DNA of 64,000 bases from Streptacidiphilus melanogenes (GTDB lineage Bacteria > Actinomycetota > Actinomycetes > Streptomycetales > Streptomycetaceae): positions 1 to 64,000 of the forward strand of contig NZ_BBPP01000023.1 in the NCBI RefSeq assembly GCF_000787835.1, in the 5' to 3' direction. Positions within the stretch are counted from its first letter, which is position 1, and every line of letters begins with the position of its first letter. Shown here one piece after another: positions 16,845-24,669 of this stretch. A program made the translations under genes and the position numbers. The notes beneath the pieces are model-generated. The model saw nothing but the letters and a program-made list of their open reading frames with translations. It was not told the DNA's origin and ran no database searches.

Positions 16845-17813
16845 TCAGACCGCGGCGGTCTCGACCTCGGCCTCGGCGTGGGCCTGGGCGGCCAGGAAGC
16901 GCTCGGCGTCCAGCGCGGCGGAGCAGCCGGTGCCGGCGGCGGTGATGGCCTGGCGGTAGGTGTGGTCGACGACGTCGCCCGCGCCGAACACACCGGACAC
17001 GTTGGTGCGGGTGGACGGGGCGTCGACGCGCAGGTAGCCCTCGTCGTCCAGCTCCAGCTGGCCCTTGAACAGCTCCGTGCGCGGGTCGTGGCCGACCGCG
17101 ATGAACAGGCCGGTGACGGCCAGCTCACGGGTCTCGCCGGTCCGGGTGTCCTTGAGGGTGACTGAGCTCAGCTTGCCGTTCTCGCTGTGCAGCCCGCCGA
17201 CCTCGCTGTTCCAGGCGAAGGAGATCTTCGGATCGTTGAAGGCGCGCTCCTGCATGGTCTTGCTGGCGCGCAGCTCCTCGCGGCGGTGGACCACGGTGAC
17301 CGACTTGGCAAAGCGGGAGAGGAAGGTCGCCTCCTCCATCGCGGTGTCTCCGCCGCCGACCACGGCGATGTCCTGGTCGCGGAAGAAGAAGCCGTCACAG
17401 GTCGCGCACCAGGAGACGCCGCGGCCGGACAGCTCGTCCTCGTGCTCCAGACCCAGCTTGCGGTGCTGCGAGCCGGTGGCGACGATGACCGCCTTGGCCT
17501 TGTGGACGGTGCCCTCGGAGTCGGTGACGAGCTTGATGTCGCCGCTCAGGTCGACCGCGACGACGTCGTCCGGGACCAGCTCGGCGCCGAACCGCTCCGC
17601 CTGGCTGCGCATGTTGTCCATGAGCTCGGGGCCCATGACGCCGTCGCGGAAGCCGGGGAAGTTCTCGACCTCGGTGGTGTTCATCAGGGCGCCGCCGGAG
17701 GAGACGGAACCCTCGAAGACCAGGGGCTTCAACGAGGCACGTGCGGTGTACAGGGCCGCCGTGTATCCGGCCGGGCCTGAGCCGATGATGATCACGTTGC
17801 GGACGTCGCTCAC
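16845..17813 (-). CDS. trxB: Thioredoxin-disulfide reductase
   Basis: NADPH-dependent flavoenzyme of 322 residues that reduces thioredoxin. Motifs: FAD loop [12 protein letters not shown] near the N-terminus, redox-active [10 protein letters not shown] (about 137), NADPH loop [12 protein letters not shown] and the second FAD motif [15 protein letters not shown]. The GTG start at 17813 has AGGAGA about 6 bases upstream. In Streptomyces the trxBA operon is induced by disulfide stress through SigR; no SigR-type promoter could be identified with confidence here. Confidence 0.97.
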   Translation of the reverse strand: MSDVRNVIIIGSGPAGYTAALYTARASLKPLVFEGSVSSGGALMNTTEVENFPGFRDGVMGPELMDNMRSQAERFGAELVPDDVVAVDLSGDIKLVTDSEGTVHKAKAVIVATGSQHRKLGLEHEDELSGRGVSWCATCDGFFFRDQDIAVVGGGDTAMEEATFLSRFAKSVTVVHRREELRASKTMQERAFNDPKISFAWNSEVGGLHSENGKLSSVTLKDTRTGETRELAVTGLFIAVGHDPRTELFKGQLELDDEGYLRVDAPSTRTNVSGVFGAGDVVDHTYRQAITAAGTGCSAALDAERFLAAQAHAEAEVETAAV

Positions 17814-17937
17814 TTGGTCTCCTGAATGCTTCGCGCCGGGCTGCCGTCGCCGGTCGGGGCTTTCCATCCCGCTCAACGGTTTCCCTAGTGTCTCGCATTC
17901 CCGGAGCGCCCGGGTGCGCGGCGCCGACCGGTGGACG

Positions 17938-19032
17938 TCAGCCGCGGGGTACCGACTGGTGCAGCAGGACCAGCGGCGCGGAGCAGGAGTTCTGTACGAG
18001 GTAGACGTCCCACGTGTGCGCCGGGTCGGCCGGGTCGGGGTAGAGCAGGGCGAAGACCTGGACGTCGAGGTACTGCCCGAGCCCCTGGACGGCCGGTGGC
18101 TGGGGCTGCTTGGTCGCGGCCAGGACGCAGGCCGGCGCGGTGGGCTGTGCCGGGCTGCCCGCGGTGTTCTCCGCGCCGCCGTTGGGCGTGACCAGGGCGC
18201 CGCCTCCCGCTGGGGACGTGGCCGCGAAGGGCGTGCTGGACGGCGTGGCGGCCGGGGTCGACGCGGCCGAGGGCGGCGCGGACGGGGCCGTGCCGACAGC
18301 GTGTCCGGCGGCATGGAGGCGCGCGGAGTCACTCGCCAACTGCTGCACCTCGCCGGCGAGGTTCGTCTCGGTGAAGTCGTAGCCGGAGGAGGCGAGGGAC
18401 TTCGGGCTGGGTGCAGTGGCCGAGGTGCCGCCCTCGGCGCTCGCACTGCTGTTCCCGCTGCTGTCGAGGTCGCCGCCGCGCGAGACGGCCAGACCGATGC
18501 CGCCGGCCGCGACGAAGAGTGCGAGGGTGGCCAGCACCCGCCGGATCCGTGTCGAGCGGGGCGCGCGGTTGCCGGGCCGGTTGTCCGCGGGGCGCTCCCC
18601 GGCAGGTCGCCGCTGGGGGCGGGCGCGGCCGGCGCCGCTGTCCTCGTCGCCTTCCTGAGTGGCAGCTTCCTGAGCGGCAGCGTCGTGGGCAGCGCTGTCG
18701 GCACTGCCGACGGAGGCGGCTTGCGCGTCCTTGCGGACGTGGTCGTGGGAGGTGGTGTCGTCCGTGGCGGCGTTCTGGGCGTCTCCCGCCCGCTCCGCAG
18801 CCAGGGCGGCGTCGATGCGGGCGGCCACGTCCTCGGGCATCGGGCCGGGCGTGGGCTCGGCGCCCAGCAGGGAGGTCAGCTCGACGAGTGCGTCGTAGGT
18901 CTCCCGGCACTCCGCGCACGAGGCGAGGTGCGCGGTCAGTTCCGCGCTCTGCTCGGCGGGGAGCAACTCCTCGGCGTGCTCGGCGAGGAGCTCGACGTCA
19001 GGGTGAGCCGGGTTCAGCGTGGAGTCGCTCAT
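17938..19032 (-). CDS. Zinc-finger anti-sigma factor paired with SigM
   Basis: A 364-residue membrane protein with an N-terminal zinc anti-sigma motif ([15 protein letters not shown], His-x3-Cys-x2-Cys, about residues 50-64), an acidic Ala/Asp-rich linker, one membrane helix ([16 protein letters not shown], about 168-183) and an extracytoplasmic Ala/Pro/Thr-rich region. It should hold SigM inactive at the membrane and release it on an envelope or redox signal. Its ATG overlaps the sigM stop codon (ATGA), so both are made in a fixed ratio. The equivalent gene in mycobacteria lies in the same place. Confidence 0.85.
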   Translation of the reverse strand: MSDSTLNPAHPDVELLAEHAEELLPAEQSAELTAHLASCAECRETYDALVELTSLLGAEPTPGPMPEDVAARIDAALAAERAGDAQNAATDDTTSHDHVRKDAQAASVGSADSAAHDAAAQEAATQEGDEDSGAGRARPQRRPAGERPADNRPGNRAPRSTRIRRVLATLALFVAAGGIGLAVSRGGDLDSSGNSSASAEGGTSATAPSPKSLASSGYDFTETNLAGEVQQLASDSARLHAAGHAVGTAPSAPPSAASTPAATPSSTPFAATSPAGGGALVTPNGGAENTAGSPAQPTAPACVLAATKQPQPPAVQGLGQYLDVQVFALLYPDPADPAHTWDVYLVQNSCSAPLVLLHQSVPRG

Positions 19033-19760
19033 GCCTTCAGCTCACCTCCTGCGGCTCGTGCGGTCTCGGCCCTCTCCGGCGATGGGACGTGCGAGGTGGC
19101 TGTTGGGTTCCCCCTGGGTGGGCGACCATGATCATCAACTGCTTCACGTGTGACAGTTGATGATCTTGCTCCGGCGGCGCCAGCGACGCCGGAGTCGCCG
19201 CCCGCCCGCAGATGGCTCAGGTGCGGCAGCAGCTTGGCCCGCGCCCGCGCACAGCGGCTCTTGATCGTGCCGGACGGGACGTCGAGCACTGTGGCCGCCT
19301 CCGCCACGGAGTAGCCCTCCATGTCGACCAGGATCACGGCGGCCCGCTGCTCCGCGGGCAGGGTCGCCAGTGCAGCGGCCAGCTCACGGCGTAGCTCGCC
19401 GCGTTCGGCGGAGACGTCCGCCCCCTCGTCGTGACCGGCCACGGTCTCCAGCGCCGTCTCGTCCTCGACAAGCCGGGTGCGGCGGGTGGAGCTGCGACGC
19501 GCCCGGTCCAGGCAGGCGTTGACGACGATCCGGTGCAGCCAGGTGGTGACCGCCGAGCGGCCCTGGAAGGTGTGGGCCGCCCGGAAGGCGGAGACGAACG
19601 CGTCCTGCAGGGCGTCGGCGGCCTCCTCGCGGTCCCCGAGCGTGCGCAGGGCGATCGCCCACAGGCGGTCCCGGTGGCGGCGCACCAGCTCGCCGAAGGC
19701 GTCAGGATCGCCCTCCACATGCCGACGCAGCAGCTCTGCGTCCTCGACCGGATCGGTCAC
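19029..19760 (-). CDS. sigM: ECF RNA polymerase sigma factor, SigM type
   Basis: ECF sigma factor of 243 residues with region 2 (DAFGELVRRHRDRLWAIALR to QDAFVSAFRAAHTFQGRS) and region 4 (LPAEQRAAVILVDMEGYSVA, VPSGTIKSRCARARAKLL). The start is the GTG at 19760, which has a strong GGAGGG site; a GTG/ATG further upstream would add nine residues. The C-terminal ~50 residues after region 4 are low-complexity and contain a parS element in the reading frame. It heads the sigM-antisigma pair, and its synteny with murJ, trxB and cwlM supports the SigM assignment. Confidence 0.88.
   Translation of the reverse strand: MTDPVEDAELLRRHVEGDPDAFGELVRRHRDRLWAIALRTLGDREEAADALQDAFVSAFRAAHTFQGRSAVTTWLHRIVVNACLDRARRSSTRRTRLVEDETALETVAGHDEGADVSAERGELRRELAAALATLPAEQRAAVILVDMEGYSVAEAATVLDVPSGTIKSRCARARAKLLPHLSHLRAGGDSGVAGAAGARSSTVTREAVDDHGRPPRGNPTATSHVPSPERAETARAAGGELKA
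19128..19167. promoter_or_regulatory. parS: parS-like ParB site 3 inside the sigM coding region
   Basis: TGCTTCACGTGTGACA (19140-19155) with a perfect 12-bp flanking repeat (GATCATCAACTG and its complement). The arms are ATGATC on the left, one base off, and GATCTT on the right, at the same distance from the centre as in the other three sites. In sigM it encodes Val-Thr-Arg-Glu-Ala near the C-terminus. Confidence 0.75.
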
Positions 19761-19840
19761 CTGACCCTCCACCCCCCTCGATCTCACGGCTGGTCCGCGC
19801 GGAAGTCGAGGTCAAGCCTGCCATCCCGGAGGTGTCCGCG

Positions 19841-21979
19841 TCAGCCCAGGACCTGGATCTCTGAGATACCGCCCCGGTAGCCGCCCGAGGACGGGTCACT
19901 GGGCAGGGAGATGATGTGGATCAGTACGTAGCGGGTGCGCACCGGCTTGGCCAGCACACCGCTGTCCAGGGCGGTGCCCTGCAGCAGGGCGCTGTTGCTG
20001 ATCCGCTGGGTGAACCCGCTCAGGCTCGTCGGCTCGCCGGAGGCGTCAGCGGGCGCGGCCAGGATCTCCTGGGTCTGGCCCCCGGTCGGGAGTGTGACTT
20101 TCACCTCGGAGACATTCTGGACGCTGCCCAGGTCGACGACGATGCCGCTGCCGTCCTTGTAGTCCGGCAGGTTCCCGAACTTCGGCTCGCCGATGAAGTA
20201 CTTGGTGATCCACGAGGTGCCGACCTTGCCGTCGATCGCCAACGGCGCGTCCTCGGGCTTCATCGGCTGGTTGAACGGCGCGAACTCCGCGTCGGAGGAA
20301 ATCGGGAGGTTCTTGAGCTGCCGGCCCGCGTTGTCCTGGCCTGACTGCTGTCCGCCGCTGCTCCCGTGACCTTGGCCCTGCCCCTGGCCGCCCTGGCTCA
20401 GCTGGGTGTTGGTGCTGCCGCTGTTGTCGTGGGTCATCAGTGCCTCTGCCGTGCCCCAGCTGCCGAGGGCGATCGCGCCCAGCACGACCAGGGAGACCGC
20501 CCACTTGAGTGCCTTGCCCGAGCGGCCCGGCAGGGTCGGCTGGGGCGCGGGCGGGGTCTGCGGCCGGCGGGGCGGGGGCGTGGTCCTCGCCCCGGGCGCG
20601 GACGGGTCGGGCCGACGGGCGGTGTTCCGCACGGTGGTCGGGTACGTGGGCAGCACCAGCGGCTCGGGCTCGGGCTGGCGCACCTTGGGCATCTCGGCGA
20701 CGGCCTTGGCGAGCTCCTCCGGCGTCGTGACCGGCGTCAGCTTGCCGCCGGGCGGCGAGCACAGCGTCCGCGCGGTCAGGTCCGACAGGCCTCGGTGGAC
20801 ACCGGCCTTGACCCGCTCGGCCGGAACGGTGCCGAGGTCGCGCGGGAGGCCCTGCAGGCCGTGCGCGCCCTCGGAGTAGGGCCAACGCAGGGTCAGCGCG
20901 GCGAAGAGCAGCGCGCCGATCGCGCGCGTGTCGCGCTGCGCGCCGTCCGCCTTGTCTTCGGCCTGGATGCCGCGCAGCGCGGCGTTCACGGCCATGCCGT
21001 CGATCCGGTACGAGCCGCTGTCGGTGCGCAGTACACAGGCCGGGGAGAGGCGAAGGTGCGCGAGGCCGCGGCGGTGCGCGGCGGTGAGCGCGTCGGCGAG
21101 CTGGCGCACCAACTGGTACGCCTCGTAGGCCTCCAGCGGCTCGGTCAGCAGCATCGTGTCCAGGCCCGTGGCATCGGGCAGCCACTCGCGGACGACGTAG
21201 ACGACGTCGCCGTCCTCGACGGCGTCCAGCACCTGCACGAAGCGCGGGTCGCCCAGCAGCGCCGCCTGCCGGGCGGCGGCCAGCACGCCCTTGGCGCGCG
21301 GGTGGGCGGCGGCGATCAGGTGGATCCCGACGGCCCGGCGCAGCTTCTCGTCGACGGCCCGCCAGGAGCTGAAGACCTCGTTGCTGGTGGTGCACTCCTC
21401 CAGCCGGTAGCGGCGGGCGATCCGGTCCCCGCTGTGCCGCACCGGCGCGGGGACTGACGCCTCCTCGGGCGCGTTCTCCCCAGCGGTCTCGGCGACGGTC
21501 GTTTCGACCCCCGCTTCGGTGGTCTCCTCGGTGGTCTCCTCAGCGGGCTGCGCGTCGGTCGCGCGCTTGTCCGCGCGCGTGTCCTTGCGCGCGTCGGCGG
21601 GCTGCGCGTCCGCCTGCGCGTCGTCCGCGCGCGCATCCTTGGGCCGCGCACCCTCGGGCCGCGCGTCGGTCGGCTGCGCATCGTCCCGGTGCGCGGGCTC
21701 GGCCTCCGCACCGGAGGGCTGCTCCGGACCGTCCTTCGGACCGTCCTCGGGTTCGTGCCCCGGCTCGTCCTTCGGGGCTGCTTCGGGAGCGTCAGCCGGG
21801 GCCGGGGCGGCGGCAGTTGCGTCCGCGTCGGCCGGGGCCTCCGGTTCCGCGACCAGCTCCGTGGCGAGGGCCTCTGCGGACAGTGGGGAGGTCGCCTCCG
21901 ATGCCTGCTCCGTTCGCCCTACGTCCGCCCGAGGGCCGCCCGTGGTCGTTCCCACGGCCGTCTCGCTGCGCTCAGCCAC
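19841..21979 (-). CDS. Membrane pseudokinase with extracellular discoidin-like domain
   Basis: A 712-residue protein. Residues 1-185 are low-complexity (Ala/Asp/Glu/Pro with Asp-Ala-Arg/Gln repeats). About 188-430 is a protein-kinase fold without catalytic residues: the HRD loop reads HLRLSP, the DFG position reads IDGM, and the usual VAIK lysine is absent. A membrane helix lies near 495-515 (KWAVSLVVLGAIALGSWGTA), followed by a Gly/Gln linker and a beta-rich C-terminal domain resembling a discoidin fold. In Mycobacterium tuberculosis the MviN protein fuses MurJ, a pseudokinase and such a domain; here they are separate neighbours. It probably senses or relays a wall signal to MurJ. Confidence 0.82.
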   Translation of the reverse strand: MAERSETAVGTTTGGPRADVGRTEQASEATSPLSAEALATELVAEPEAPADADATAAAPAPADAPEAAPKDEPGHEPEDGPKDGPEQPSGAEAEPAHRDDAQPTDARPEGARPKDARADDAQADAQPADARKDTRADKRATDAQPAEETTEETTEAGVETTVAETAGENAPEEASVPAPVRHSGDRIARRYRLEECTTSNEVFSSWRAVDEKLRRAVGIHLIAAAHPRAKGVLAAARQAALLGDPRFVQVLDAVEDGDVVYVVREWLPDATGLDTMLLTEPLEAYEAYQLVRQLADALTAAHRRGLAHLRLSPACVLRTDSGSYRIDGMAVNAALRGIQAEDKADGAQRDTRAIGALLFAALTLRWPYSEGAHGLQGLPRDLGTVPAERVKAGVHRGLSDLTARTLCSPPGGKLTPVTTPEELAKAVAEMPKVRQPEPEPLVLPTYPTTVRNTARRPDPSAPGARTTPPPRRPQTPPAPQPTLPGRSGKALKWAVSLVVLGAIALGSWGTAEALMTHDNSGSTNTQLSQGGQGQGQGHGSSGGQQSGQDNAGRQLKNLPISSDAEFAPFNQPMKPEDAPLAIDGKVGTSWITKYFIGEPKFGNLPDYKDGSGIVVDLGSVQNVSEVKVTLPTGGQTQEILAAPADASGEPTSLSGFTQRISNSALLQGTALDSGVLAKPVRTRYVLIHIISLPSDPSSGGYRGGISEIQVLG

Positions 21980-22149
21980 CGTTGTCCTGCCTCCCCGAAC
22001 CGCACTGCCGTCGATCCCGCCGCGGGACCGCGTTCGATGCGAGCCCGGCCCACGATCAATTGTGCCAACTCGCCGTGCCTCCTACGACCCTCGGAAGCCC
22101 TCGATGGTTGCCCGGACCGGCGAACATTCGCGGCGGGAATCCGGTCCCT

Positions 22150-24669
22150 CTAGCGACCGATTTTCGCGCGGACCATGCCGAGAAGCGAGTTGAGCTCCTC
22201 GATGCGCATCCGCTGGGCCACGACCAGGAACAGACCCAGCTGCACCAGGCCGCCGACGACCACCGCGGCGATGCCGCCGGTACGTCCCTCACCGAGCGCC
22301 TGCAGCACCGCGAAGCTGAGCGCGGCCCCGGCCACGGCCGGCAGCACGTTGGCGCCGATCAGCTTGGCGTAGGTGCGCTTGATGCGGGCCCCGTCCAGAT
22401 CCCCGATGCGGCGGCGCAGCCGCGGCACCGCGACCAGCAGACCGACGACGTAGGCCGCGCCGTAAACGAAGGCCATGCCGGTGACGGCCCACTTGGCGGG
22501 CAGCACCACGTAGCAGGCGGCGGAGAGCACGGCCTGGGTGACGGCCACCCAGACGGTGTTGTAGAAGGGCGTGCGGGTGTCCTCGTAGGCGTAGAAGCCA
22601 CGCAGCAGCACGTACTGGGCGGAGAAGGGGATCAGGCCCAGCGCGAACGCGGAGACCATGTAGCCGACCGAGACGTTCCCGTAGATGGTCGCGCCGATGG
22701 CGGGGCCGAGGGCGAGGAACGCGAAGGCGCCCGGGACGATCGCCACGGCGGAGGTGCGCAGACCGTACGAGAGGTCGTCGCGGACCGAGACGCCGTCCTC
22801 CTCGGCGGCGGCGCGGGAGATCCGCGGCAGCACCGCGCTCATGATGGAGACGGTGATGACGGCCTGCGGCAGCTGCCAGATCAGCAGCGCGTTCTGGTAG
22901 GCCGCCAGGCCCTTGCCCGCGTCGCCGGCGGCGTCGCCCGCGGCCGTGGCCAGCTGGGTGACGACCAGGAAGCCGGCCTGGTTGGCGAGCACGAACAGGA
23001 ACGTCCACTTGGCCAGCTTCGCCGCGTGGCCGAGGCCGTGGCCGCGCCAGTCGAAGCGCGGCCGGAAGCGCAGGCCGGAGTGGCGCAGATAGGGGAACAT
23101 CGCCAGTGACTGGACCACCAGGCCGAGCAGCGTGCCGATGCCGAGCAGCCGGACGCCCGCCGAGGGGATGGTGGAGGGGTCCATCTGGGTGGACGACCAG
23201 GGCCCGTAGACCCAGATGAACGTGGAGAAGGTGAAGATGACGACGATGTTGTTGAGGACCGGGGTCCACATCATCGGACCGAACTTGCCGCGCGCGTTCA
23301 GAATCTGACCCATGACCACGTGCAGGCCCATGAAGAAGATCGTGGGCAGGCAGTAGCGGGTCAGCGCGACGCTCACGTTCGCCGAGTCCGGCGTCGACAT
23401 GGCCGCGTTCGAGACGGCCCGCACGAGCAGCGGGGCGGCCAGCACCGCCGCCGCGACCACCACGCCCAGTCCGACGATGACCAGCGTCAGCAGGCGGTTG
23501 GCGTAGGCCTCGCCGTTGTCCTCGTCGTTCTTCATGCTCCGCACCAGCTGCGGGACGAAGACCGCGTTCAGGGCGCCGCCGCCGACCAGGATGTAGATCA
23601 TCGTGGGCAGGGTGTTGGCGACGCTGTAGCGGTCGCCGAGCACGGAGACGCCGATGGCCGAGGCGATGACCATCGTGCGCAGGAAGCCGGTGCCACGGGA
23701 GACGAGGGTGCCGGCGGCCATGATGGCGCTGGAGTTGAGCAGGCTCGCGACCTTGCCCTTGGGCGCGCCGCCCGCCTCCTGCTCGCTCTCCGCGTCGGTG
23801 GCCGCCTCGTCCTGGCTCTGCGGCAGGTCCGCACGGAGCAGCGGGATGGTGCCGGTGGTCTCGGCGACGGAGTCGCCACCCGCCTCGCCGTACAGGCTCG
23901 GGCCGCTGTCGCGGAAGAGGAAGTCGTAGGCCTCGTCCTGGGCGCGCTGTTGTTGCCCCTGGGTCTGCTCGTGCGCCTGCTGTCTGCGGCCGGCGCCGCT
24001 GATCAGCTCGTCCACGCCGACGTACTGCTCCGAGTCGGGCCGTCCCGGCTGTCCGGGCTGCCCAGGCTGCGGAGGCAGGCCCTGTGCCGGGTACGGCGAC
24101 GGCGCACCGGGCACACCCGGCTGTCCGCCCTGACCGCCCTGACCAGGCTGGCCGGGCTGCTGCTGCGGGTCCTGCGGCCAGCCCTGGACGCCGGGCTGCT
24201 GCGGGGAGAAGGCCTGCTGCGGGCCGGCGTAGGCCTGGCTGAAGCCCTGCGGCTGGTAGTCCTGCCCGGGACGGTCGGCGCGGCCGGGCGCGCCCGGGTA
24301 CGGCTGCTGCGGTGGGTACGCCGGCTGCTCGGGGTAGGGCTGTTCCGCGTATGGCTGCTCGGCGTACGGCTGCGCCTGCGGGGCTCCCTGCGGCGTGCCA
24401 GCCGCAGGGCCCGCCTGGGCGGTCGGTTGCGGGGCCGGGTTCTGGAACGGGGTGTGGAAGGGCGACTGGAACGGCGGCTGCGGGGGAGGCGGGTAGCCGC
24501 CCTCGCCGTACAGCGCGCCTGCGGTGGGCGCGTGCGGATCCGTCGCGTACGGGTCCGTGGCGTACGGGTCGTGCGCGTAGGTCTGGTCCAGGTACGGGTC
24601 AGGCGCCTGATTCCCCGCGTAGGGGCCGCCGGGGCCCTGCGGGGTCCTGCCGTCTCGCGGCGCGGTCAT
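22150..24669 (-). CDS. murJ: Lipid II flippase MurJ (MviN)
   Basis: MurJ flips lipid II across the membrane for peptidoglycan synthesis. The 839-residue protein is larger than the ~520-residue norm because of a cytoplasmic N-terminus of about 300 residues rich in Pro, Gln, Tyr and Gly. The MOP-superfamily membrane domain starts near residue 305 with SSAIMAAGTLVSRGTGFLRT and contains about 14 helices. The ATG overlaps the stop of the upstream gene (ATGA). Clustering with a pseudokinase, SigM and a CwlM homologue matches the mycobacterial wall-regulation locus. Confidence 0.93.
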   Translation of the reverse strand: MTAPRDGRTPQGPGGPYAGNQAPDPYLDQTYAHDPYATDPYATDPHAPTAGALYGEGGYPPPPQPPFQSPFHTPFQNPAPQPTAQAGPAAGTPQGAPQAQPYAEQPYAEQPYPEQPAYPPQQPYPGAPGRADRPGQDYQPQGFSQAYAGPQQAFSPQQPGVQGWPQDPQQQPGQPGQGGQGGQPGVPGAPSPYPAQGLPPQPGQPGQPGRPDSEQYVGVDELISGAGRRQQAHEQTQGQQQRAQDEAYDFLFRDSGPSLYGEAGGDSVAETTGTIPLLRADLPQSQDEAATDAESEQEAGGAPKGKVASLLNSSAIMAAGTLVSRGTGFLRTMVIASAIGVSVLGDRYSVANTLPTMIYILVGGGALNAVFVPQLVRSMKNDEDNGEAYANRLLTLVIVGLGVVVAAAVLAAPLLVRAVSNAAMSTPDSANVSVALTRYCLPTIFFMGLHVVMGQILNARGKFGPMMWTPVLNNIVVIFTFSTFIWVYGPWSSTQMDPSTIPSAGVRLLGIGTLLGLVVQSLAMFPYLRHSGLRFRPRFDWRGHGLGHAAKLAKWTFLFVLANQAGFLVVTQLATAAGDAAGDAGKGLAAYQNALLIWQLPQAVITVSIMSAVLPRISRAAAEEDGVSVRDDLSYGLRTSAVAIVPGAFAFLALGPAIGATIYGNVSVGYMVSAFALGLIPFSAQYVLLRGFYAYEDTRTPFYNTVWVAVTQAVLSAACYVVLPAKWAVTGMAFVYGAAYVVGLLVAVPRLRRRIGDLDGARIKRTYAKLIGANVLPAVAGAALSFAVLQALGEGRTGGIAAVVVGGLVQLGLFLVVAQRMRIEELNSLLGMVRAKIGR

